From Brevibacterium sp. (GTDB taxonomy: Bacteria; Actinomycetota; Actinomycetes; Actinomycetales; Brevibacteriaceae): a stretch of DNA of 64,000 nucleotides. Positions 31,490-39,399 of the stretch are shown here, one piece after another. How positions within the stretch are numbered: position 1 is the first letter of the stretch; each line of letters opens with the position of its first letter. The stretch is from contig NZ_JAPSIB010000001.1 in the NCBI RefSeq assembly GCF_031179145.1, positions 280,853 to 344,852 on the forward strand, written 5' to 3'. Under the pieces are notes generated by a model, which worked only from the letters and a program-made list of their open reading frames with translations, did no database searches and was not told the DNA's origin. A program made the position numbers and the translations under genes.

Positions 31490-33751
31490 TCAGCGTTTGA
31501 TCTTCTTGACGACGTTCTCGATGTCCGAGCCGAATGCGCTCTCCGTCGTCAGGTAGGTCCACGTCGAGGACGGGCGCTTGAGTCCGTGGGAGGCGAGGTC
31601 GATCCCCTCAGCGGTGAATTCCGCGTCCTCGACCGTCTGCGCCGAATCGTCGATGACGTCGGCCCAGAACGAGGAGAAGACGCGGATCGACTCCGTGTTG
31701 AACGCCTCATGCGGCTTCTCCCGCGCGAACGTGCGCAGATGGATGCCCTCGCGCAGATCGTTGAGGAAGGCCAGATGGTCGACCCAGCGGGCGTCGAGGT
31801 GGAAGAGCATGACCTCAACCAGCGACCGATCGACGAGTTCACGTCCGTGCTGCTGTTCGAGGTCACCGGCCCGGTCGCCGAGGCGCTCCCTGAGCTCCTC
31901 GACCCCATGCCCCTCGGTGCGCAGCTGGCGACGACGTTCGAGCACGAGCTCGCGCTGTTTGGCCATGAGCTCGTTGAACCGCCAGGTGTCGCGGTGCAGT
32001 GCCGTGTTCTGGCCCTCGGCGATCCGCTGCGCGTGTTCGACCAGCTGCAGAGCCCGCTTCGAATCGATCCGGCCGGTCTCGTCTCCCTCGGCGACGAACC
32101 GCTGGATCTCGGGCACCCGGGTCAGCAGCTCGTCCTCGAGGCTGGTGAAGAACACCGAGGTGCCCGGATCACCCTGCCGACCCGCGCGTCCGCGCAGCTG
32201 ATCGTCGAGCCGCGACGACAGGTAGCGGCCGGCGCCGATGACGAGCAGGCCACCCGCCTCGGCGACCTCGTCTCCCGCGAGCCGGATGTCAGTGCCGCGC
32301 CCGGCCATCTGCGTCGAGACGGTGACGGCCCCCGGCCGGCCGGCCGCGGAGATGATCTCGGCCTCGGCCGAATCGTCCTTGGCGTTGAGGACGCGGACGT
32401 CGATGCCCTTGTCGATGAGTCGGGCGGCCAGTGATTCGCTCTCGGCCACGGAAGAGGTGCCGATGAGCACCGGGCGACCCTTCCCATGGTTGTCGATGAC
32501 CTCCTCGACGATCGCCCGCTCCTTCGACTCCTGATAGGTGTAGAGGCGGTCGGGTTCGTCGATCCTGATCACCGGCAGATGAGTGTCGATCGGAACGATC
32601 TCGAGGTCGTAGAACTCCCGCAGGTCATCGCCCACGGCCAACGCCGTGCCGGTCATCCCGCACACCGTCGAATAGCCGTGGATGAGCTCCTCGACGGTCA
32701 TCTGATCGAGGATCTCGCCGCTCTCGGTCGTCGTCACCTTCTCTTTCGCCTCGACGGCGGCCTGGAGCCCGTCGGGCCAGCGCTGGAGTTCGGCGATGCG
32801 TCCGCGAGAGGCGGAGATGAGCTTGATCCGGCCGCCGACGACGAGGTAGTCGACATCCCGTTTGACCAGGGTCTTGGCATAGAGGGCGAGGTTGACGGCG
32901 GCCAGTGTGCTCGAGTCCTCGCCGTAGAGTTCGACCCCGAGCGCGGATTCGACCGTGCCGATGCCCTCGTCGGTGAGCGAGACCGCCCGGTGGTCGGGGC
33001 TGATCTCGTAGTCGTGGCCGGGCACCAGTGTCTCGACCAGGGCGGCGATCTTCTCGTCCGCGCCTTCGATGCTCGCCGAGCCGGCGAGGACGAGCGGGAC
33101 GCGGGCCTCGTCGATGAGCACCGAATCGGCTTCGTCGACGATGACGACATCTCGCTCGGGCACGCGGATCTGGGCGTCGTCGGTGACGAACCGGTCCCGG
33201 AGAACGTCGAACCCCACCTCGGTGACGGAGGCGTAGAGGACCTCCGCGCGGTAGGCGGCGCGGCGCTCCTCGTCGCTCATCGACGCGGAGATGGAGGCCG
33301 ACCTCACGCCCATGAGGTCGAACACCGGCTTCATCCAGTTCCGGTCGCGCACCGCGAGGTAGTCGTTGACGCTGACCACGTGCACGCGACGCCCCTGCAG
33401 CGCGTATCCGGCCGCGGCCAACGCCCCGACAAGGGTCTTGCCCTCACCGGTGGCCATCTGCACGACGTTGGCCTGGAGCAGGCCGACAAGTCCCTTGAGC
33501 TGGGTGTCGTAGGCGCGCTCATCGAGGGCGCGGTCGGAGACCTCACGCGCCAGAGCGCAGTAGCGGATCAGGTTGTCCTTCTCCGCCCCCGAGGTGAAGA
33601 TCTCGCCCGCCGCCTCGCTCAACTCCTTGTCGTCGAGGTCGGCGAATTCGCGTCCGGCGCGCTCGAGGTCGTCCGCTGCGCGGGCGAACCAGCCGGTCGT
33701 CCTGTCGGCCTGGGCGCCGGGGCGATTGAGCAGGCGAGAGAAGAGTCCCAT
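31490..33751 (-). CDS. secA2: accessory Sec system translocase SecA2
   Basis: MATGEGKTLVGALAA, VSVNDYLAVRD, STQMAGRGTDIRL; shorter than SecA1, no C-terminal zinc motif. Confidence 0.9.
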   Translation of the reverse strand: MGLFSRLLNRPGAQADRTTGWFARAADDLERAGREFADLDDKELSEAAGEIFTSGAEKDNLIRYCALAREVSDRALDERAYDTQLKGLVGLLQANVVQMATGEGKTLVGALAAAGYALQGRRVHVVSVNDYLAVRDRNWMKPVFDLMGVRSASISASMSDEERRAAYRAEVLYASVTEVGFDVLRDRFVTDDAQIRVPERDVVIVDEADSVLIDEARVPLVLAGSASIEGADEKIAALVETLVPGHDYEISPDHRAVSLTDEGIGTVESALGVELYGEDSSTLAAVNLALYAKTLVKRDVDYLVVGGRIKLISASRGRIAELQRWPDGLQAAVEAKEKVTTTESGEILDQMTVEELIHGYSTVCGMTGTALAVGDDLREFYDLEIVPIDTHLPVIRIDEPDRLYTYQESKERAIVEEVIDNHGKGRPVLIGTSSVAESESLAARLIDKGIDVRVLNAKDDSAEAEIISAAGRPGAVTVSTQMAGRGTDIRLAGDEVAEAGGLLVIGAGRYLSSRLDDQLRGRAGRQGDPGTSVFFTSLEDELLTRVPEIQRFVAEGDETGRIDSKRALQLVEHAQRIAEGQNTALHRDTWRFNELMAKQRELVLERRRQLRTEGHGVEELRERLGDRAGDLEQQHGRELVDRSLVEVMLFHLDARWVDHLAFLNDLREGIHLRTFAREKPHEAFNTESIRVFSSFWADVIDDSAQTVEDAEFTAEGIDLASHGLKRPSSTWTYLTTESAFGSDIENVVKKIKR

Positions 33752-33760
33752 AGTCGTCCT

Positions 33761-35446
33761 TCAGAGGTTGTGGTGATCGGAGTCGAGTCTAACGTCCGCG
33801 GCCATCGGCCAGGAGGCGTCGACGACTGCCAGCGGGTCGCGGTTCAGCCGCAGCCAGGACTGGAGATCCTCCGCCTGGGCGCGCTTCCACGTGCCCTGGG
33901 CGGCCATGATCTCCGTGCAGGTCAGGCCGGCGACGTCGACGGAGCTGCCCGCCAGGGCGCGCGCGATCTCCAGGGCCGCCAGCGCATCGGCGGCCGCGTC
34001 ATGGGCATCGAGGAGGGAGACGTTCCAGCGCAGCGCGGTCTGAGTGAGTGTGCGCTTGCCGCGACGCCGCGGTTCGACCTGGCGATCGACGACATAGGTG
34101 TCGACGACGGCGGGGAGGATGGCGCTGAGGTCGACGTGCGGCTGGTGCCTGCGGACTTCGGCGGCGAGGACGCTGAGGTCGTAGACGATGTTGTGGCCGA
34201 CGAGGACGCCGTTCTCGGCCTTGAGCTCGGCGAGGACGGCGCACAGAGCGGCGACCACCTCGGCGGCGGGGAGCCCGTTCGCGGCGGCGTACTCGGTGGT
34301 GATCCCATGGACAGCACGCGCCGATTCCGGGATCTCGATGCCCGGATCGGCGAGCCAGGTCCGCACCTGCTGGGCGGATTCGACGAAGGCGGCGGTGACG
34401 ATCCGGGCGGTGGCGGGATCGACGCCGGTCGTCTCCAGGTCGAAGCCGACCAGTCGGCACTGCGACCAGGGCAGGGGAGCGGAGACCGAGGGAACGGCCG
34501 CGGCGGCGAACGTGGCCGTCCCCGCCGAGGTGGGCCGCTGCTCCTCGAGCGCGTCGAGCAGGGATCTCACCGAGCGCGAGATGTTCTGCCCGAGAGCCGC
34601 CGCCTCGACGGCGGCGCGGTCGAGGGGATACGGGATCGCCTCGAGGTCGATGCCGTGGTCGACGTCGGTCAGGCATGTCATCACCCGCACCGTGGCGTCG
34701 AGGGCGTCCTCGTGCTCGATGAGCGTCTGGGCGCGTTTGGGGCTCAGCCCACCCGTCTTCACTCCGGCCTTCGCGGCCCTGATGATCGCCTCGAGGGATC
34801 CGAAGCCGGCCAGCAGGGTCGCTGCCGTCTTCTCCCCGATGCCCGGTGCTCCCGGCAGTCCGTCCGAGGGGTCGCCGCGCAGTGCGGCGAGCTCCCGGTA
34901 CCGGGTCCCATCGGGCACCCCGTACATCTCGGGCAGATCCTCGGCCGCGATCGCCTCCCACTCTCCGCCCTTGCGCGGACGCAGGACCGTGACGTCGCGG
35001 TCGGCGTCGAGGAGCGCGAGCAGATCGCGGTCGGGGGAGACGATGACCACCGGGGTCCGGGATTCGGCGGCCATGGTCGCGATCACGTCATCGGCCTCCG
35101 TCCCGTCCACCTCGGCGAGGGGAATGCCGGCGGCGTCGAGCACCCGCCGCAACAGCGGGAGCTGGGCCGCCAGCTGCTCGGGGATCTCCGTGCCCGCCTC
35201 CTCGTCGCGGACCCGCGCGGCCTTGTACTCGGGCATGATCGCTGTCCGGAACTCCGGGCGCCAGTCCGCGTCCATCGTCGCCACCACCCGGTCGGAGCCG
35301 AGGCGGCGGATCATCGCAGCGATCGCATCGAGAACGCCGCGGACGGCGTTGACCGGCATCTTGTCGTCGTTGACGATCGAGTCGGGGACCGAATAGAAGG
35401 CGCGGTAGTAGAGGGCGGGGGTGTCGATCAGAACCAATGGCTTCAC
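33761..35446 (-). CDS. 5'-3' exonuclease (FEN/H3TH) fused to DnaQ-like DEDDh 3'-5' exonuclease
   Basis: N-term: VLIDTPALYYRAFY, EVDGTEADDVIATMA, VSPDRDLLALLD, GDPSDGLPGAPGIGEKTAATLL. C-term: GFDLETTGVDPATARIV, VGHNIVYDLSVL, HDAAADALAALEIA. GTG start at VKPLVLID; no internal stop. Confidence 0.9.
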   Translation of the reverse strand: MKPLVLIDTPALYYRAFYSVPDSIVNDDKMPVNAVRGVLDAIAAMIRRLGSDRVVATMDADWRPEFRTAIMPEYKAARVRDEEAGTEIPEQLAAQLPLLRRVLDAAGIPLAEVDGTEADDVIATMAAESRTPVVIVSPDRDLLALLDADRDVTVLRPRKGGEWEAIAAEDLPEMYGVPDGTRYRELAALRGDPSDGLPGAPGIGEKTAATLLAGFGSLEAIIRAAKAGVKTGGLSPKRAQTLIEHEDALDATVRVMTCLTDVDHGIDLEAIPYPLDRAAVEAAALGQNISRSVRSLLDALEEQRPTSAGTATFAAAAVPSVSAPLPWSQCRLVGFDLETTGVDPATARIVTAAFVESAQQVRTWLADPGIEIPESARAVHGITTEYAAANGLPAAEVVAALCAVLAELKAENGVLVGHNIVYDLSVLAAEVRRHQPHVDLSAILPAVVDTYVVDRQVEPRRRGKRTLTQTALRWNVSLLDAHDAAADALAALEIARALAGSSVDVAGLTCTEIMAAQGTWKRAQAEDLQSWLRLNRDPLAVVDASWPMAADVRLDSDHHNL

Positions 35447-35515
35447 ATCCGAGACGATACCGGACGCCGCTGACTTGAGAACTCGGGTCAACCGCTCAGG
35501 TGTACCCTGGCGGCT

Positions 35516-36508
35516 GTGACTATGTACTTTGGTGGAGATGTGTACAGCAGTGCCGATCCGTTCGCGACCGCACTGGGGACGAGCGATTCGCGCGTATCGT
35601 TCATCGGATCCGACGAGGCGGCCCTGGCCCTTGATCCCGGGGCCATCGACCTCGGAGGGGACTTCCTGACCCCCGGTTTCGTGCATTCCGGGCAGGTCCT
35701 CGGTGCCGCCGCTCCCACTGCCGCCGAGTTCTGGGACCGGGGTTTCTCCCACGTCCATGTCCTCGGCCCGAGAGAGTCGGTGCGGGAGTTCGCTGCAGCG
35801 GCGCCGGCCGGTCTCGAGGTCATCGCGTATCCGGAGGCGACGCCGGAGGGCATCGCCTCCACGGATGATGCTGCCGCAGGTGCTGCCCACCGAGAGGGTC
35901 TCGACGGTACGGCGGTTCGCGGAGTGTCCCTGAGCGCCGAGGCCTTCCTCGACCTCGAGGCGGCCCCCACGCGAGCCGTGTACGTGCGGGTGGCGTCCGC
36001 GGGGCAGCTGCAGACCGTCCTCGACCGCCTGGGCGGGATTCGCGCCGTCGCTCAGCGCCACGGGTACCGGCTCCTGCTCGACTTCAGCGTCCCCACGGCG
36101 GCGGTGGAGGCGCTCGGGAGCTGCGGCCTCGCCGTCACCCTCGACCCCGACCGCCCCCAGCCACTTGCCCAGCTGCTCTCCGCCGGGGCACAGGTGTCCT
36201 GGACGTATTCGCAGGCATCGCCCTGGGCGAGCGTGCGCTCGGCAGTGCTCGGCGACGACGGGATCTCCGCGCGGGCGGCCTTCAACGCCGCCACTCGCTT
36301 CGCCCATCGGGCGGCGGGCAATCCCGAAGGGGGCGTCCTCGTCCCCGGCGCCCCGGCCGACATCGTGCGCTGGAAGGTCGAACGCCTCGTCGTTCAGGTC
36401 TCCGACCCTCGTGTCGCGGCCTGGAGCACGGATCCGCGGTCGGGAACACCGGGCTTGCCGGAACTCTCCGACAGCGTGCCCCTGCCCACGCGAGTGGACC
36501 TCGACTGA
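35516..36508 (+). CDS. amidohydrolase-like protein, probably without the metal site
   Basis: DLGGDFLTPGFVHSGQV in place of PGFIDxHxH; C-terminal ARAAFNAATRFAHRAAG...VLVPGAPADIV. Confidence 0.65.
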   Translation: MTMYFGGDVYSSADPFATALGTSDSRVSFIGSDEAALALDPGAIDLGGDFLTPGFVHSGQVLGAAAPTAAEFWDRGFSHVHVLGPRESVREFAAAAPAGLEVIAYPEATPEGIASTDDAAAGAAHREGLDGTAVRGVSLSAEAFLDLEAAPTRAVYVRVASAGQLQTVLDRLGGIRAVAQRHGYRLLLDFSVPTAAVEALGSCGLAVTLDPDRPQPLAQLLSAGAQVSWTYSQASPWASVRSAVLGDDGISARAAFNAATRFAHRAAGNPEGGVLVPGAPADIVRWKVERLVVQVSDPRVAAWSTDPRSGTPGLPELSDSVPLPTRVDLD

Positions 36509-36608
36509 GACGAAACTCAAGCCGACACGCCGAGAGGAAAAACAAACTTGTGTCCGCCGCTCTCGCCCTGACCAGCGTGTTCAGCTGAAAGTGCAGGTCA
36601 GAGGGATT

Positions 36609-36746
36609 TTGCAAAGACCCAACCAGCAAGTAGATTCGAGTCTGTCATTCCGATGAGAACGGAATGGGGCCGGCGCCCCCGTCATTAGATAACTCGTTGC
36701 ACAACGTGGTCCGAAGGCGGGGGTGTCGGCTCAATATTCTCCCCGC
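36609..36746 (+). ncRNA. candidate structured RNA / long 5' leader between the amidohydrolase-like gene and ppm1
   Basis: TTGCAA-N16-TAGATT promoter-like pair followed by four inverted repeats; no convincing ORF. Confidence 0.3.
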
Positions 36747-36767
36747 GGCGGGCGTAGGGTGGAGGCC

Positions 36768-37547
36768 GTGGTTTCGAAGATACTGGTGGTCATCCCCACT
36801 TACAACGAACGGCTCGCGCTCCCCGTCACTCTGTCCGGGCTGTTCGAACATCGCCCGGAGGTCGACGTCCTCGTCGTCGACGACGGCTCGCCCGATGGGA
36901 CTGGAGACTGGGTCGACGAGCAGGCGCGGACGGATCCCCGCGTCCACGTGCTGCACCGCACGGAGAAGGCCGGTCTGGGAATGGCCTACCTCGCCGGGTT
37001 CGACTGGGCGCTGCAGCGCGACTACGACATCATCTGCGAGTTCGACGCCGACGGCTCTCATCGCCCCATCGACCTCGGACAGCTCCTCGCCGTGGCGCGC
37101 GAAGGCCGGGCCGACCTCGTCATCGGCTCCCGCTGGAAGCGCGGCGGAGCGATCGTCAACTGGCCGCGATCCCGATTCCTCCTCTCCCGCGGAGCCAACA
37201 TCTACGTCGACACGGTGATGGGCCTCGGCGTCAGGGACGCCACTGCGGGCTTCCGGGCCTACCGACGCGAAGTGCTCGAGAGCCTCGACCTCACCGACGT
37301 CCAGTCGCAGGGCTACTGCTTCCAGATCGACATGACCTACCGCACCGTCGAAGCCGGCTTCCGGGTTGCCGAGGTGCCCATCGTGTTCGTGGAGCGCGAG
37401 CTGGGGGAGTCGAAGATGAGCTCCTCGATCATCTCTGAGGCCTTCACGAAGGTCGCCGGCTGGGGCCTGGCCCGGCGTGGACGTCAGGCGCGCAGTCTGC
37501 TGTCCCGCTGGGCGGGCGGCTCACGCAGGCACGCCGAGGCGAGCTGA
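36768..37547 (+). CDS. ppm1: polyprenol monophosphomannose synthase (GT2), no Lnt domain
   Basis: VVIPTYNERLALPVTLSGLF, EFDADGSHRP, DATAGFRAYRR. Confidence 0.9.
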   Translation: MVSKILVVIPTYNERLALPVTLSGLFEHRPEVDVLVVDDGSPDGTGDWVDEQARTDPRVHVLHRTEKAGLGMAYLAGFDWALQRDYDIICEFDADGSHRPIDLGQLLAVAREGRADLVIGSRWKRGGAIVNWPRSRFLLSRGANIYVDTVMGLGVRDATAGFRAYRREVLESLDLTDVQSQGYCFQIDMTYRTVEAGFRVAEVPIVFVERELGESKMSSSIISEAFTKVAGWGLARRGRQARSLLSRWAGGSRRHAEAS

Positions 37548-37625
37548 GCCGGCCAGCGCGCGTCTCGACCGCGAGCTGAGCCGCCAGGCGCGCTTCGACC
37601 GTCGGCTGAGCCGGTCGAAACCGCG

Positions 37626-37671
37626 AAGAAGGGCGGGTGGGTGCAGATTCTGCACGCCACCCGCCCTTCTT
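37626..37671. terminator. bidirectional terminator between ppm1 and rbpA
   Basis: aagaagggcgggtgg...ccacccgcccttctt, 15-bp perfect stem. Confidence 0.9.
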
Positions 37672-37686
37672 GGGGTACCGGGATCC

Positions 37687-38028
37687 TCAGCTCTGAGCCG
37701 GGACCTCTCCGCGACGGATCGCGAGGCGTTCGTCGAGGAGGACCTGCAGCTCGTCGAACGAGCGGCGTTCCAGGAGCATGTCCCAATGCGAACGCACGTG
37801 CTTCTCGGGTTCGCCATCGGGTTCGTTGACGCCGACCCGGACGCCGATGCCGTGCTTGCCGGAGTCCCAGGTCGAAGGCACCTCGGCCTCGATGGAGAAC
37901 GGAACCTTGAACCGAGTGCCGTCCTCGCACTCGAATTCGACCATCTGGCGCGGCGCGGGCTCGACGCCCTCTTCCGATTCCAGGCTGCGTGAGCCCAACT
38001 GTGTGCCGCGGAGACTGCGTTCACTCAT
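37687..38028 (-). CDS. rbpA: RNA polymerase-binding protein RbpA
   Basis: MSERSLRGTQLGSRSLESEEGVEPAPRQMVEFECEDGTRFKVPF...HWDMLLERRS. Confidence 0.96.
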   Translation of the reverse strand: MSERSLRGTQLGSRSLESEEGVEPAPRQMVEFECEDGTRFKVPFSIEAEVPSTWDSGKHGIGVRVGVNEPDGEPEKHVRSHWDMLLERRSFDELQVLLDERLAIRRGEVPAQS

Positions 38029-38097
38029 ACTTCTGTGTCACCTTCCGATTGTGGACTGCCGACCTCTGATACTCGCCCAACAGTCTATCGCCTCGGG

Positions 38098-38862
38098 TTA
38101 TTCCGGATGGTCGCTGTTCCGGCCGGTGCGGGGACCGACGACGGTCAGGGCCAGTTCGACCTCGTCGGTGACGATCCCGTCGACCCCGAGCGATGAGAGT
38201 GTGCGCATGTCGTGCGGGTCGTTGACGGTCCAGACGTGGACGAGCAGGCCCCGCTCCCGGGCCCGGGCGACGAATCCGGAGGTGACGGCCGGCACACCCC
38301 TGACCCGCATCGGCACCTGGAGCGCATCGACCCCGGCGGGTACCGCGCGGAGCCGGGCGGGCAGGCCGAGTGCCGCGGAGAGGGCGAACAGCGCAGTCTC
38401 CGCCGTCCCCGCCGAGGTGAGCGTCCCGGGCAGCGCGGACCGCAGCCGCCGCAGGGTCGACGAATGGAACGAAGCCATCCGCACCCGCGCCTCGGCCCCG
38501 GCGCTGCGCAGAGTGCGGACCGTGGGGGCGATGCTGTGAGCGGCCTTGACGTCGATGTTCCAGCGCGCCTGCGGGAGGGCCTCGAGCAGATCGCTCATCC
38601 GCGGCAGCCGGCCGCCGCCGTGCAGTTCCACGCAGTCGAGCTCGCGGGCGGAGAGTTCGCGAATGAGATGGGGGCGGCCGGCGATGCGGCTGAGGTCCTC
38701 GTCGTGGGCGGCGAAGAGGACTCCGTCCGCGGAGGCGTGGACGTCGGTCTCCATCCAGACGACGCCGCGGTCGGAGGCGGCGGTGAATGCCTCGAGGGTG
38801 TTCTCGCTCGCGCCCGCCCAGCGACCGCCTCGGTGCGCGATGATCTCTGGCTGGGAATTCAT
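38098..38862 (-). CDS. glycerophosphodiester phosphodiesterase
   Basis: IIAHRGGRWAGASENTLEAF; METDVHASADGVLFAAHDEDLSR. Confidence 0.92.
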   Translation of the reverse strand: MNSQPEIIAHRGGRWAGASENTLEAFTAASDRGVVWMETDVHASADGVLFAAHDEDLSRIAGRPHLIRELSARELDCVELHGGGRLPRMSDLLEALPQARWNIDVKAAHSIAPTVRTLRSAGAEARVRMASFHSSTLRRLRSALPGTLTSAGTAETALFALSAALGLPARLRAVPAGVDALQVPMRVRGVPAVTSGFVARARERGLLVHVWTVNDPHDMRTLSSLGVDGIVTDEVELALTVVGPRTGRNSDHPE

Positions 38863-38917
38863 GGACCAATCCTAAGATGCTGTTGACCGGGCATCTTGCG
38901 TCGATGAGGATGGAGGC

Positions 38918-39241
38918 ATGAGCCCACGAAACGATCCGATCGAACCCGACTACGTCATCGATTCCACCGCGCGCACTCCCCGGGACAGGGTCCGGTCGGC
39001 AGCGACCAAGGCCTACTCCGCGGCGAGCACCGGAGCCCAGAACGTCCGCGAGTCGGCTTCGGGATCGCGTCTCCTCGAATCCGCCGAGACCACCGTCAAC
39101 CGGCTGCTGGGCCGAGCCTCCCACGCCATCGACGATGCCGTTCGCTCCGGCAAGGTCGACCGCGTGTTCGAGAAGGCCCAGCACACGGTGAGCTCGGGCG
39201 CGCAGAGTGCGCGCAAGCTCATGCGTCGTCGGGGCGAATGA
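38918..39241 (+). CDS. hypothetical amphipathic helical protein, 107 aa
   Basis: ATG ORF with Ala/Arg/Ser-rich helical periodicity, isolated between GDPD and RlpA-like genes. Confidence 0.55.
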   Translation: MSPRNDPIEPDYVIDSTARTPRDRVRSAATKAYSAASTGAQNVRESASGSRLLESAETTVNRLLGRASHAIDDAVRSGKVDRVFEKAQHTVSSGAQSARKLMRRRGE

Positions 39242-39280
39242 CGCGGACCGACTGACGCGCATCGACTGACGCGCATCGAC
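39239..39280 (+). repeat. 14-bp tandem repeat tgacgcgcatcgac, three copies, first copy is the stop codon
   Basis: tgacgcggaccgac / tgacgcgcatcgac / tgacgcgcatcgac at 39239, 39253, 39267. Confidence 0.95.
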
Positions 39281-39287
39281 TGTCACC

Positions 39288-39328
39288 GGCGCCGCTCACC
39301 GGAGCTCTCAGCCCCGGTGAGCGGCGCC
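39288..39328 (+). terminator. hairpin terminator
   Basis: ggcgccgctcacc...ggtgagcggcgcc, 13-bp perfect stem. Confidence 0.75.
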
Positions 39329-39339
39329 GACTTGTGAAT

Positions 39340-39393
39340 GTAACAGTTTCGCAACTACACTGACTCCAGGTAACAATCCGATAACTTGGAGTC
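39340..39393 (+). promoter_or_regulatory. two GTAAC-type direct repeats (MtrA-like) and an SD-masking hairpin upstream of the RlpA-like gene
   Basis: GTAACA-N5-GCAACT (39340-39356), GTAACA-N5-ATAACT (39370-39386); stem GACTCCAGGT/ACTTGGAGTC. Confidence 0.5.
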
Positions 39394-39399
39394 TCCACT

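Noticed and set aside
31490-33751. SecA2 as part of an unusual secretion island
   Set aside because: SecA2 is common in actinobacteria and no accessory secretion substrates or partners are adjacent.
32486-35473. 995-aa plus-strand ORF
   Set aside because: Shadow frame of secA2 and the exonuclease fusion, which have clear family motifs.
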